64,000 bases of DNA, taken from the NCBI GenBank assembly GCA_041650055.1, contig JBAZLV010000002.1:62001-126000 (forward strand), written 5' to 3'. The stretch comes from JBAZLV01 sp041650055 (GTDB lineage: Bacteria; Nitrospirota; UBA9217). Numbering within the stretch: position 1 is the stretch's first letter; each line of letters opens with the position of its first letter. The notes beneath the pieces are model-generated. The model was given only the letters and a program-made list of their open reading frames with translations, was not told where the DNA came from and ran no database searches. Shown one piece after another: positions 50,798 to 60,240 of this stretch. The position numbers and the translations under genes are program-made.

Positions 50798-51169
50798 TCA
50801 GTTATCACCCTTCTGTACAATGGTTATCTTTGACTGGGGATTTTTGAGCGCTTCGGGCGTCAGAAGAAAATGTCCGCCGTAATCGATCGCAATATTCGTG
50901 ACGTTCAGACCGAACAATTCCTTCATTTCATTTTCTACCAGCACGGCACAGAGATACGTCGCAGAAATGCTCGGTACTTCTTCACCCCGTTTTACCGCAA
51001 TTCGGAAATTAGTAAGCTCCGTATTTTTGTCAAAGTGATAGATAACATTCAGCTTGTCCTCTCCGAGATCAACACAAGAGGCCGTGACAAACCGGTAACC
51101 CTGGCCCGACATCTTCTGTGCTTCGGAAAGAAGCTGGTCTTTGGAAATTTCTGTTACATTGCTGATCAT
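50798..51169 (-). CDS. echD: Ech hydrogenase subunit D (NuoC-like)
   Basis: Peripheral subunit homologous to complex I 30-kDa protein, 123 residues. Visible: YRFVTASCVDLGEDKLNVIY and the C-terminal ELFGLNVTNIAIDYGGHFLL. GAGGAGG precedes the ATG. It sits between the small and large subunits, as in Ech. Confidence 0.92.
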   Translation of the reverse strand: MISNVTEISKDQLLSEAQKMSGQGYRFVTASCVDLGEDKLNVIYHFDKNTELTNFRIAVKRGEEVPSISATYLCAVLVENEMKELFGLNVTNIAIDYGGHFLLTPEALKNPQSKITIVQKGDN

Positions 51170-51182
51170 ACCGCCTCCTCGA

Positions 51183-51683
51183 TTATACCTTTGCGTTAGC
51201 TTCAGCGACAGCCGCGCATTTCTTGGCTTTTGCCTTCAGCTTCATTTGCCTGGCTTTTTCTTCCATTTTCCCCAATGCTGCCACAACTCCGTCAATGAGA
51301 GCTTCGGGTCTCGGCGGGCAACCCGGGACATAGGCATCTACCGGAACAACCTTGTCCACACCCCCGACAACGTTGTAACACTCCGCAAAGATACCGCCCG
51401 TACCGCCGCATGCGCCGATGGCGACAACTGCCTTCGGCTCTGGCATCTGATCATACAGATTTTTCAGAACCCGCGCGTTCCGATGATTTATAGTTCCGGT
51501 TACCAACATCACATCAGCGTGTTTGGGGTTTCCAACATTCACAATTCCAAAACGCTCAAGGTCGAATACCGGGGTCAACGCAGCAACAACTTCGATATCG
51601 CACCCGTTGCACGCGCTGCAATTGACATGTATGACCCAGGGAGATTTAATTCTTGATGTGCTCATAATTCCCATTTTCGTCAC
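51183..51683 (-). CDS. echC: Ech hydrogenase small subunit C (NuoB-like)
   Basis: Carries the proximal [4Fe-4S] cluster. Ligand motif CSACNGCDIEVVAAL, AIGACGGTGG and the distal VPGCPPRPEALI. 166 residues, with a basic Ala/Lys-rich tail. It follows echB by five bases. Confidence 0.94.
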   Translation of the reverse strand: MTKMGIMSTSRIKSPWVIHVNCSACNGCDIEVVAALTPVFDLERFGIVNVGNPKHADVMLVTGTINHRNARVLKNLYDQMPEPKAVVAIGACGGTGGIFAECYNVVGGVDKVVPVDAYVPGCPPRPEALIDGVVAALGKMEEKARQMKLKAKAKKCAAVAEANAKV

Positions 51684-51688
51684 CGTCC

Positions 51689-52543
51689 TTAGGCTTTGAG
51701 ATACAGCCAGATAATATTAATACCAGCGGTTCCAATACCGACCAGATAAGTCGCCTTTAACATCCATTGCCATGACATGCGTGCGCACATATTATCGACC
51801 ACCAGTTCAAGAAAATATGCGCCTAACGCTATCAGTATCCCTATCCACAACGGCTGGGCAAAGAACAAGGCAATAAGACCCAGCAGAATGACCAGATCAT
51901 ACCAGTGCGTCAGTTCAATCAGAGCAAGCTGACTGCCGGAAAATTCCGTAGTCAGGCCTTTGATAAGCTCCTGATGTCCGTGGTGAGATGTCGAGAAATC
52001 AAACGGAGACTTACGCAGTTTAATGGTCAGAACATACAGCAATGCAAAGAATACGAGCGGCAGGCTGTAAAGCAAGGGAGTGCCGTGCGTAAACACACTT
52101 TCGATCATGAAGCTCTTGGTAACCATGTATATCCCGATAACCATAAGAAGCAGCACCGGCTCATACGCAAGCATCTGGATAATTTCACGCTGTGCGCCCA
52201 CCTTGCTGTATGGCGAACGAACGCTCATCGCCCCCATGATCAGGGCAATCGTGGAAAATGCCAGGACAAAGAACAGCACCAGGAGGTCTTGCTGGAGCAC
52301 GAGAAGCACGAGGCTTGCAATAGCAAATAAGAGATGTGCCCACACATAAACCATCTGAGTCTGATTGACCGAGATGTTTTCCTTGCCCATAAGTTTGAAG
52401 AAATCATAGAACGGTTGTATAATCGGCGGTCCAAATCTATTCTGAAACCGAGCAGTCAATTTCCGGTCAATGCCGTTTAATAATCCGCCGATAACCGGCG
52501 CCACAATAATCGCAACAACGACAATAAGTATATTGTTTATCAT
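51689..52543 (-). CDS. echB: Ech hydrogenase membrane subunit B (NuoH-like)
   Basis: Integral membrane subunit of the proton or sodium channel interface, 284 residues with about eight membrane segments. NuoH-type features: GIDRKLTARFQNRFGPPIIQ, SPYSKVGAQREIIQMLAYEP, KSPFDFSTSHHGHQELIKG. It overlaps echA by four bases. Confidence 0.94.
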   Translation of the reverse strand: MINNILIVVVAIIVAPVIGGLLNGIDRKLTARFQNRFGPPIIQPFYDFFKLMGKENISVNQTQMVYVWAHLLFAIASLVLLVLQQDLLVLFFVLAFSTIALIMGAMSVRSPYSKVGAQREIIQMLAYEPVLLLMVIGIYMVTKSFMIESVFTHGTPLLYSLPLVFFALLYVLTIKLRKSPFDFSTSHHGHQELIKGLTTEFSGSQLALIELTHWYDLVILLGLIALFFAQPLWIGILIALGAYFLELVVDNMCARMSWQWMLKATYLVGIGTAGINIIWLYLKA

Positions 52544-54519
52544 CTCAGCACCACCCCGAACATTAACAGAATTATTGCCACGGCAGTCAGGTTCATTCCC
52601 AGAGTAAGTCTTTCTTCTCCAAATACCCCCTGGAAATAATAATTGCGAACCATAACGTCAGCGCTTTTATCGCCGGGACCGGTAAACTGTAGTCCCCGAA
52701 TATCAGCATCGACGTTTTCACCGCAGAGATACGGCGTCCGGACTTCGTCAAGTTTCGCCCGGCGCAGATAGTAAATCATTATTACCAAAAGAACAGCAAG
52801 AATAGCAAAAAGACCAAGTACGGAAAATCCGCCGATGACATGTCCGTTCAAGGCGGTAAGCCAGATGCCGCCATCAGCGCCACCCGTAAGCATAATCTTA
52901 TCCATCAGATGGAATGCTTTTAACTGCGGGTCCACCAACATATTAAACATCGGTGCAATGCCGATGCATACTACCAGGACTCCCGCCAGAAGTACCGCCA
53001 GGGAGCTTGATATGGAGAAATCGATTTTTTCCATTTTATATTTTGGCTTATAGGACATCGTCAGAACAAGTCCAATCCATTTTACCCAGAACACAACCGT
53101 AAATGCAGCGCCAAGCACAATCAACAGCATAACAAGCGGCGAATTTATCGAAGCCTCAATTGCAAGCAGCTTGGTAATCATAACGCCGAATGGCGGGAGA
53201 AGCATTGAGACAGCGCCAATTACCATAATAATCGTGGTAAACGGCATTTTTTTCATTACGCCCTGCATGTCTTCGATATTGCGGCTTCCGATTCCCTGCT
53301 CAATGGTACCCACACAAAGGAACAAGAGACCCTTGGAAACACCATGGAAAATGATAAGGAGCATGGCAGCTCCCAGGGCAACGTTATTACCAATGCCTGC
53401 GCACGCAATAATAAGGCCGAGATTTGCAATCGTTGAATAAGCCAGTACGCGCTTGGCATTGCTCTGACTAATTGCAATCGCGGATGCAGCCATAAAGGTA
53501 AATGCCCCCGCAACCGCAACAATGGTTCCAAGCAAGGTGCCTGCAAATGCCGGGGCCATCCGGACGACAAGATAGACACCGGCCTTCACCATGGTGCTGG
53601 AATGGAGTAACGCGGAAACCGGCGTCGGAGCAACCATGGCGCCGAGCAACCAGCTCTGGAACGGAAACTGTGCGGATTTCGTGAATCCTGCGAAACACAG
53701 CAACCCGATCGCAATTGGGAACAACCCGACAAAGTTGCCCGCAAGAGGGGCCTGGGCGATCTCTTCAACTGACAGAGTTCCCCGGGTATAGTAAATCAGA
53801 ATAATGGCGGCGATAAACGCAACGCCGCCCGTCAGGTTCATCCACAGGGCTCTGACGGCATTCTTGATCGAAATTTCATTTTCATCATGTTTAATGAGCA
53901 GGAACGAACACAAGGTCGTCACTTCCCAGAAGAAGTACATCCAGGAGAGATTGTTGGTCATGACCAGGGCGTTCATTGCGCCAAGAAATCCAACCAACAC
54001 CATGAAAAAACCCGGCTGCTTGGTTTTCTCGAGATGCAGGTGATGCTCGTGCTCTTTCATATACCCGATCGCAAAAACGCTGATAATGGGACCGACAATC
54101 GAGATCAGCAAAATGAGAACAAGCGATAAGTAATCGATAACGAACGCCGTTGCTGGTTCATGGACACCCATGAAGAATTCAAAGAAAATAACCGGGATGA
54201 GCTGCAAAGCTGTCAAAACCACAATCAAAGGCTTCTTGAGCTTGAATCCCCAATACCCGATAAACAACAGCAGCAGTACATCCAGAACCTTGATAATCTC
54301 ACCCACATTGAATGGCAATGCACCCTCATCAATGCGGATACTCCCGTTCGATGCAAGCATCAGACGAGTAAATTCCCAGGCAACAAAAAACAGCACCAGG
54401 GTATTTGCTACAACCACCGTATTGCGCACTACCGTGTTTCGAATGATGTAACAGACTGCAGCACTGAAAGCCGGCAACAGTATAGCTACTGCCAATAACC
54501 CTAACACGTAACTGTCCAC
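52540..54519 (-). CDS. echA: Ech hydrogenase membrane subunit A (Mrp/NuoL-like antiporter subunit)
   Basis: Ion-translocating subunit of 659 residues with about 16 membrane segments. Characteristic: WEVTTLCSFLLIKHDE, KSAQFPFQSWLLGAMVAPTPVSA (quoted region 53600-53690), LLHSSTMVKAGVY. A GTG start is used, with AAGGAG six bases upstream. It is the first gene of ech-hypAB. Depending on conditions the complex couples ferredoxin oxidation and H2 production to ion export, or the reverse. Confidence 0.94.
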   Translation of the reverse strand: MDSYVLGLLAVAILLPAFSAAVCYIIRNTVVRNTVVVANTLVLFFVAWEFTRLMLASNGSIRIDEGALPFNVGEIIKVLDVLLLLFIGYWGFKLKKPLIVVLTALQLIPVIFFEFFMGVHEPATAFVIDYLSLVLILLISIVGPIISVFAIGYMKEHEHHLHLEKTKQPGFFMVLVGFLGAMNALVMTNNLSWMYFFWEVTTLCSFLLIKHDENEISIKNAVRALWMNLTGGVAFIAAIILIYYTRGTLSVEEIAQAPLAGNFVGLFPIAIGLLCFAGFTKSAQFPFQSWLLGAMVAPTPVSALLHSSTMVKAGVYLVVRMAPAFAGTLLGTIVAVAGAFTFMAASAIAISQSNAKRVLAYSTIANLGLIIACAGIGNNVALGAAMLLIIFHGVSKGLLFLCVGTIEQGIGSRNIEDMQGVMKKMPFTTIIMVIGAVSMLLPPFGVMITKLLAIEASINSPLVMLLIVLGAAFTVVFWVKWIGLVLTMSYKPKYKMEKIDFSISSSLAVLLAGVLVVCIGIAPMFNMLVDPQLKAFHLMDKIMLTGGADGGIWLTALNGHVIGGFSVLGLFAILAVLLVIMIYYLRRAKLDEVRTPYLCGENVDADIRGLQFTGPGDKSADVMVRNYYFQGVFGEERLTLGMNLTAVAIILLMFGVVLR

Positions 54520-54841
54520 ATTCTGCTCCTTTCAAACAAACGTATTCACATATTCATGAAAAACATCGGAAAAAATCGGGATAGGTCAACAACGCGTACC
54601 AGTACAACCGCATATTCTATAATAACCACCCCCCCAGGCAAGACTTATGCGCATCCAAATCGTTGCATTCTAAGAAATTTCATTTTTCTTGTCAAGGATA
54701 AAATAGTTTCGGATTATTCTTGCGTAATCAATCGCACTTGAGAAAAGAAAAAAACAACGACGAGTGCTATGAATATACAAATAGTGTTGTGTTCGGACAT
54801 TGAAAGGTCTTGATGAATAGCAGCAGCGGCAGGAACTGTCA
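54520..54841. other. Intergenic region upstream of ech
   Basis: About 320 bases hold the ech promoter (54667-54695), a weaker candidate (TTGCCT, 16 bases, TAGAAT at 54614-54641) and a C7-run. No small gene or hairpin terminator was seen. Confidence 0.6.
54667..54695 (-). promoter_or_regulatory. Sigma-70 promoter of the ech-hypAB operon
   Basis: Minus strand TTGACA, 17 bases, TAGAAT, with about 140 bases of leader before echA. Confidence 0.7.
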
Positions 54842-57451
54842 TTAAAGAAATCGGGATTTCACAAAAGCAATCTCATCTTCTTTATTTTTGACGAATCCGT
54901 CAAGCTTCGCATCGAGGAGTTCTGCAAAAATTTTCTTGTACTTCGGTCCCGGTGAAATCCCTATTGTCTTCAGATCCTCTCCATCCAGTTCGACAACGAC
55001 CGTGCGGAGATGGGTAAGATACAGCGAAATATTTTTTTTAACCTGTTCAGGAACGGCTTTCGACATCATCAAAAGGATTGTTTCGATATCAAGAGGCTGA
55101 AGCAGGTCATACACCCTGCTGGGCGGAAGATTCTGTTGCTTCACAAAAATGGGAAGGACTTTGGAATAATGAGAACGAGACTTATGGACCCGTTTCCTGA
55201 TGTGCAGGGGAGCTGCTATTCGGTCAAACGCTTCATCAACAGCCTGCTCTTTCAGCCGGTCAAGAAGACCGAGAAAATAAACGAACCATTTTTCAGGGTG
55301 CAGACCGAGATACAATAACCTGAACCAGGTAAGCGTTTCCTGAATGCCATTAAAAATACGTTCAGCATGCACGGGGGTTTTGAGTGCCGGATGAATGAAT
55401 TTCAGGAGATCGAAATCCTTCATCCGGACAAGAATTTTAAGCGGCTCTGCTTCTGCAAACGACAGGAGCACTTCCTGAAAGAATCGCTCTCCCCGGAGCC
55501 GGTTAAAAAGTCGCATGCTGACCGCCGTCTTGATAAGGTTCTCAGTATGTTTGTTCAAGTGAAAATCGAAACGCTGCTCAAAACGAATTGCTCGCAGCAC
55601 CCGGGTCGGGTCCTCAACGAACGAGAGATTATGAAGCACCCGGATCGTCTTCTCTTTGATGTCCCGCTGAGCGCCGAAAAAATCTATGAGTTCTCCAAAA
55701 TGGCTTTTATTCAGACGGACTGCGAGCGTATTGATGGTGAAATCACGCCGGTACAAATCCCGTTTGATCGATGACAGCTCCACGGTCGGAAGCGCGGCTG
55801 GAGCATTATAATATTCGTGCCGTGCTGTCGCGATATCCAGTTTTAATCCATTGAGTAATACGACAACTGCAGTCCCGAATTTCTGATGCATGGTGATTCT
55901 GCCGCCGGTCTTTTGTTGAAGCATTTCTGCAAAGGTAATCCCGTCTCCCTGGATAACAATGTCGATATCGAGATTGGTTATTCGCATCATCAGATCGCGA
56001 ACGATTCCGCCGACAAGATACACGGGAAAACCGGCTTCATCTGCAATAGTACCAATGGTAGTGAGCAATGCTAACACGTCCTGAGGCAGATGGGTCTCGA
56101 TCAGCCGTTTTACATTCCGGATCGATCGCGGCCCATCATTCTCGGGCTGTACATCCAGGCGCTGCTCGTGCAGTGACCGCAGAAGATCGGTCCGGGTAAT
56201 CGCACCGGCCAGTGTGTTGTTGTGATCGAGCACCGGGATAAAACGCTGCCGTTCTTCAATCATTATCCGCTCAACCTGCGCCATCGGCATCTCTGGAAAG
56301 GCGACCGGGCCGCCGCTCGTCATAAATTCATTCACCGCCTGTTTTCCCAGGCCGTGGAACAGCGCCTTCTGTACCACCTCGCGTGTAATAATCCCTTCAT
56401 ATTTGTTTTTATTTAAAATAGGCAGTACATTCACACTGAAACGGGTCATGGCTTCGCCTGCTTCTGCAATAGTGCTTCCTGAAGGGATCGTCATAACCGG
56501 AGAGGTCATGATTTCCTTCGCAGAGCGGTCAGGCTTGATATGTTTTTTCAGGATATCAATCAACCGCTCTCGCGCCTGGAGATACGTCATGTCCTTCGTC
56601 ACTGCTGACGCTGCCGTTGCATGCCCTCCTCCACCAAACTGCTCAAGGACATTTCCTGCATTCACCCATGCGGTCCTTGACCGTGCTATGATCTGGGTCT
56701 TCTCTCCCATTTGAACAACAAGAAACAGAACATCAAGATTTTCTTTTTCCTTCATTCGCTGAGCAAGATTTGCAAGATCTGGGACAAAATGCGCTGTATC
56801 CATGGCCGCGATAACTACCCGCACTCCATTGATCTCGTAACTCATTGCCGCGGTCATAAGATTGTTTAAAACAGCCGTCTGCTCAGGGGTAAGCTCGCGT
56901 GTAATAAAATCAGAAACAACTGATAGCATGGCTCCTTGGGAGAGTAAATACGCCACGGCTTGTGCGTCGCGTTCCGTGGTCGAAACATACAGAAGCGAGC
57001 CGGTCTCTTCATAAATACCCAAAGCAAGAATCGTCGCTTCCATCGGTGTGATTGAAATATTCTTTTTTCTCAAAAGCTCGATCAGGATTGTGATCGTAGC
57101 GCCAACCTTTTCCACAACTTCCAGTTCACCACGCAGGTCTCCTTCCATGGCAGGATGATGATCGTAAATATGGATGGAAAGATTTGGACGATCTAAGATG
57201 CTGGCAAGTTTTCCCAGTCGGTCGGGATTGCGGTTGTCTACAATAATAAGGCGGGTGATAGCGTTTAAATCAACATGTTTCAGCCGTTCAATATCCACCA
57301 CATAGAATGCTGATTCAAGAAAAAAATCACGCATGCTTTTTTCCTGCGATCCTGGAAATACGAGCGTTGCTTCCGGATACAGTTTTTTCGCGGCAACCAT
57401 AGACGCCAGAGCGTCAAAATCAGCATTAGTATGACTGGTAATAATTTCCAT
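54842..57451 (-). CDS. DHH/DHHA1 phosphoesterase - tandem CBS - poly(A) polymerase/CCA transferase fusion
   Basis: 869 residues with four parts: DHH domain (ITSHTNADFDALASMV, YDHHPAMEGD), DHHA1 (EQFGGGGHATAASAV), two CBS domains (MTSPVMTIPSGSTIAEAG; FMTSGGPVAFPEM), and a class II nucleotidyltransferase (YLVGGIVRDLMMR, LDIDIVIQGD, RRDFTINTLAVRL) with its RNA-binding helical domain. Such fusions occur in Aquificae, Deltaproteobacteria and Nitrospirota; it may be a tRNA A- or CCA-adding enzyme coupled to an oligonucleotide phosphodiesterase, regulated by adenylates at CBS. Confidence 0.92.
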   Translation of the reverse strand: MEIITSHTNADFDALASMVAAKKLYPEATLVFPGSQEKSMRDFFLESAFYVVDIERLKHVDLNAITRLIIVDNRNPDRLGKLASILDRPNLSIHIYDHHPAMEGDLRGELEVVEKVGATITILIELLRKKNISITPMEATILALGIYEETGSLLYVSTTERDAQAVAYLLSQGAMLSVVSDFITRELTPEQTAVLNNLMTAAMSYEINGVRVVIAAMDTAHFVPDLANLAQRMKEKENLDVLFLVVQMGEKTQIIARSRTAWVNAGNVLEQFGGGGHATAASAVTKDMTYLQARERLIDILKKHIKPDRSAKEIMTSPVMTIPSGSTIAEAGEAMTRFSVNVLPILNKNKYEGIITREVVQKALFHGLGKQAVNEFMTSGGPVAFPEMPMAQVERIMIEERQRFIPVLDHNNTLAGAITRTDLLRSLHEQRLDVQPENDGPRSIRNVKRLIETHLPQDVLALLTTIGTIADEAGFPVYLVGGIVRDLMMRITNLDIDIVIQGDGITFAEMLQQKTGGRITMHQKFGTAVVVLLNGLKLDIATARHEYYNAPAALPTVELSSIKRDLYRRDFTINTLAVRLNKSHFGELIDFFGAQRDIKEKTIRVLHNLSFVEDPTRVLRAIRFEQRFDFHLNKHTENLIKTAVSMRLFNRLRGERFFQEVLLSFAEAEPLKILVRMKDFDLLKFIHPALKTPVHAERIFNGIQETLTWFRLLYLGLHPEKWFVYFLGLLDRLKEQAVDEAFDRIAAPLHIRKRVHKSRSHYSKVLPIFVKQQNLPPSRVYDLLQPLDIETILLMMSKAVPEQVKKNISLYLTHLRTVVVELDGEDLKTIGISPGPKYKKIFAELLDAKLDGFVKNKEDEIAFVKSRFL

Positions 57452-57458
57452 ATTTTTT

Positions 57459-57597
57459 TAAAATTCCAATCGTCAAATTACAAATTCCAAATAATATCCA
57501 ATTATCAAATGACAATAATCAACCGTTGAGAGTTTGATGATTGGTCATTGGTGCTTATTTGTAATTTGGTGCTTGTAATTTGGTCATTATCTTTAAC
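57459..57597. repeat. AT-rich interrupted inverted repeat (CAAATTACAAA family)
   Basis: Left half CGTCAAATTACAAATTCC with later CAAATGACAATAATC; right half TTATTTGTAATTTGGTGC and TTGTAATTTGGTCATTAT, which is the reverse complement. It fills the gap between xerD and the DHH-CBS-PAP gene. Confidence 0.65.
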
Positions 57598-58474
57598 TTC
57601 TCGGATGATGCTTCTCGTGTATCTTCTTAAGCCGTTCCCGCGATACATGGGTGTAAATTTGGGTCGTTGAAATATCCGAATGCCCGAGCATTGCCTGAAC
57701 AGAACGGAGGTCCGCCCCATTGTCAAGAAGGTGCGTTGCAAATGAATGGCGGAAAGTATGCGGCGAAACAGTTTTTTCTATTCCGGCTTTTTTTGTGTAA
57801 AATTTGATCCGCTCCCAGAACATCTGGCGCGTAATGGTTTGCTGTTTTGCACTGATAAAAAGAGAATCGGATTTTTTATTATGCAGAAAAGCCGGACGTC
57901 CCCTCTCCAGATATGCCTGCAGCCAGTCAACTGCTGTCTCACCCAGAGGAACGGCGCGTTCTTTCGAACCCTTTCCCATCACAATAAGATATCCCCGCTC
58001 GAGGTTTATATCACGCTGCGCAAGATGAACGAGTTCGCTCACCCTGAGGCCGGTTGCATAGAGGAGTTCGAGCATGGCCTTGTCGCGAAGACCGATTTTT
58101 GTGGACGTATCCGGCTGAAGAAGAAGCGTCTCGACATCAGATGAGGAAAGCGACTTCGGAAGCCGCTTCCATTGACGCGGAACATCGATATTCAAGGTGG
58201 GATCGGTCTGTGCAAGTCTGTCAAGGAGAAGAAATTTATGAAAGCCGCGCACAGCTGCCAGATTACGGGCACGAGATGATGGTGCAATACCCTTCTTTGC
58301 AAGAGATGCAAGAAAGGATTCAATATCAGATTGAGTGATTGAATCCGGACTTTTCTCTTTCATAAAAGTGAAATATTTTCGTAAATCACGTTGGTAGGAT
58401 TCGATCGAGTTACGTGCGAGTCCTTTTTCAACAGTCAGATAATCTAAAAATTTTTTCAGAAGTTCTTCATTCAT
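57593..58474 (-). CDS. xerD: Tyrosine recombinase XerD
   Basis: Second Xer recombinase, 293 residues. N-terminal SAM-like domain, then ATGLRVSELVHL (Arg), VSPHTFRHSFATHLLDNGA (His239, Arg242), MLGHSDISTTQIYTH (His265, Tyr274). Together with the gene at 3356-4243 it should act at dif. The C-terminus ends next to an inverted-repeat element. AGGTG precedes the ATG with loose spacing. Confidence 0.93.
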   Translation of the reverse strand: MNEELLKKFLDYLTVEKGLARNSIESYQRDLRKYFTFMKEKSPDSITQSDIESFLASLAKKGIAPSSRARNLAAVRGFHKFLLLDRLAQTDPTLNIDVPRQWKRLPKSLSSSDVETLLLQPDTSTKIGLRDKAMLELLYATGLRVSELVHLAQRDINLERGYLIVMGKGSKERAVPLGETAVDWLQAYLERGRPAFLHNKKSDSLFISAKQQTITRQMFWERIKFYTKKAGIEKTVSPHTFRHSFATHLLDNGADLRSVQAMLGHSDISTTQIYTHVSRERLKKIHEKHHPRS

Positions 58475-58497
58475 AAAAGGAACACCTGCTAGATCAG

Positions 58498-58526
58498 ATT
58501 CTATGTTATTGACTCATAAAATGCAA
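58498..58526 (-). promoter_or_regulatory. Promoter of xerD
   Basis: Minus strand TTGCAT, 17 bases, TAGAAT, leaving a leader of about 16 bases. It is back to back with a plus-strand promoter 20 bases away. Confidence 0.6.
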
Positions 58527-58545
58527 GCGATCAACGACAATCTGC

Positions 58546-58574
58546 TTGATATCCTGAGCAGCGTATTGTATCAT
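58546..58574 (+). promoter_or_regulatory. Promoter of the B12-binding radical SAM gene
   Basis: TTGATA, 17 bases, TATCAT, with about 20 bases of leader and no Shine-Dalgarno before the ATG. Confidence 0.5.
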
Positions 58575-58600
58575 CACCTGCCGTCCGATAACATACACAT

Positions 58601-60097
58601 ATGATGTCACATAAAAAGAATATACTGCTTATCCATCCCCTTGGTGAGACACTGCTTCCTGGAGAGCAAAGCATGGCTCGGGTCATGAATATCATGCCTC
58701 CGCTGGGACTCCTGTCTCTGGCAGCCTGGCTTGAGAAACATGGCCATCAAGCAGACGTACATGACTGTTATGCATTCCCTAAAATGGATTATTCCATCGC
58801 CGCCTATTTGAAACAAAAAAAACCGGATTATGTCGGCTTTTCTACAACCACTTCCAGCTTTTTAGACGGGATCAGACTCGCGACCATAGCCAAGGATATT
58901 CTGCCTACCGCAAAAATCATTTTCGGCGGTGTTCATATATCAGCTTTAAAAGAACGGTTATTGAATGATTTTCCGGTGATTGATTACGGAGTGCCTGGAG
59001 AAGGCGAAGAAACGTTGCGGGAACTGCTTGAATCAAATCAGAGTGATCTGGCTCAGATTCAGGGGCTTCTCTTTCGGAAAAACGGAGAAACGATCTTCAC
59101 CGGCTATCGAAAAAATTTGCTTGTTATGGACTCATTACCATTTCCCGCCTATGAAAAACTCCGGGGATTCCCTGCCAGTTATAAATTACCGATTTTCAGT
59201 TATCCCAAAGCACCGAACACTACCATTATTACAAGCCGGGGTTGTCCGTATACCTGTTCGTACTGCGACCGTTCTGTTTTTCAACGAACCTATCGTTATA
59301 ATTCACCCGCATATATGGTGGAATATCTCACCTACCTTCAGAAACGATTTTCAATCAAGCATGTAAATATCTATGACGATACATTTACCCTGAAACGCGA
59401 TCGGGTTATGGAATTCTGTGAACTCAAGATGAAATCAAATGTAAACAAGATGACTTTTAACTGTGCTGCACGAACTGAACAACTCGATCAGGAAATGCTT
59501 GTTATGCTCAAAAAAGCAGGTTGCTGGATGATCAGTCTGGGAATTGAAACCGGCGATCCAGAGCTGCTCAAAAAACACCGCTCGTATTTGCCAAGCAGGA
59601 GCATGGAGAACCCGCTCGAAAATATTCGTGCAATGGTATATCAGATCAAACAAGCAGGAATTCGCGTCAAGGGACTCTTCATGCTCGGCCTTCCTGGCGA
59701 AACAGAAGAGAGTATCAAAAAAAGCATGAATTATGTCATGAGCCTGCCGCTCGATGATTTCAATCTTTCCAAACTTACGCCATTCCCTGGTGCGCCCATG
59801 TATAAGGATATTCGTGAGCATGGAAGTTTCGATGAGAACTGGGAGCAGATGAATGCTCTTAATTTTATTTTTGTGCCAACAGGATTTACAAAAGAACAAC
59901 TTGAAGAACGGCATAGAGAATTTTATCGCCGATATTTTTCTCGATTACCAATGCTGCTCAATTATATCAAAATGATCTGGCAATCTCCTGACAGTTGGCG
60001 ACGCTTCTGGTTTGACCTGCCGACGTTTATACGACTTACAAAACCTTCACGATCCAACGAGCGTAAAGCAAGAATGCATGGTCATCAGAAGGATTAA
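58601..60097 (+). CDS. B12-binding-domain radical SAM protein
   Basis: 498 residues. The N-terminal cobalamin-binding-like domain (KKPDYVGFSTTTSSFLDG, KIIFGGVHISALKE, GEGEETLRELLE) is followed by a radical SAM core with the cluster motif CPYTCSYC in TSRGCPYTCSYCDRS. The C-terminal LTPFPGAPMYKDIREHG is typical of BchE/HpnJ-type methyltransferases and cyclases. Substrate is unknown; no biosynthetic cluster is obvious beyond the nearby methyltransferase. Confidence 0.88.
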   Translation: MMSHKKNILLIHPLGETLLPGEQSMARVMNIMPPLGLLSLAAWLEKHGHQADVHDCYAFPKMDYSIAAYLKQKKPDYVGFSTTTSSFLDGIRLATIAKDILPTAKIIFGGVHISALKERLLNDFPVIDYGVPGEGEETLRELLESNQSDLAQIQGLLFRKNGETIFTGYRKNLLVMDSLPFPAYEKLRGFPASYKLPIFSYPKAPNTTIITSRGCPYTCSYCDRSVFQRTYRYNSPAYMVEYLTYLQKRFSIKHVNIYDDTFTLKRDRVMEFCELKMKSNVNKMTFNCAARTEQLDQEMLVMLKKAGCWMISLGIETGDPELLKKHRSYLPSRSMENPLENIRAMVYQIKQAGIRVKGLFMLGLPGETEESIKKSMNYVMSLPLDDFNLSKLTPFPGAPMYKDIREHGSFDENWEQMNALNFIFVPTGFTKEQLEERHREFYRRYFSRLPMLLNYIKMIWQSPDSWRRFWFDLPTFIRLTKPSRSNERKARMHGHQKD

Positions 60098-60114
60098 AAT
60101 CCTCCTTTCTTTTC
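60090..60114 (+). terminator. Weak rho-independent terminator candidate
   Basis: AGGATTAAAATCCT can fold with arms of five or six pairs and includes the stop codon; a pyrimidine-rich CTCCTTTCTTTTCTC tract follows. The T-run is interrupted, so confidence is low. Confidence 0.35.
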
Positions 60115-60240
60115 TCGATGCATTGACTGATTGAAAGACTTCTGCTACAGTCTGATAAACATGGCAATGTTTACTTAGAGAATTCTTTGCAGCGTCAAAT
60201 ACGTTCACATTAAATATGATGAAACGATAAGGAGAACACT

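Noticed and set aside
60132..60160. TTGAAA-16-TGATAA as promoter of the methyltransferase gene
   Set aside because: Weak -10 and non-optimal spacing; plausible but not better than background in AT-rich DNA.
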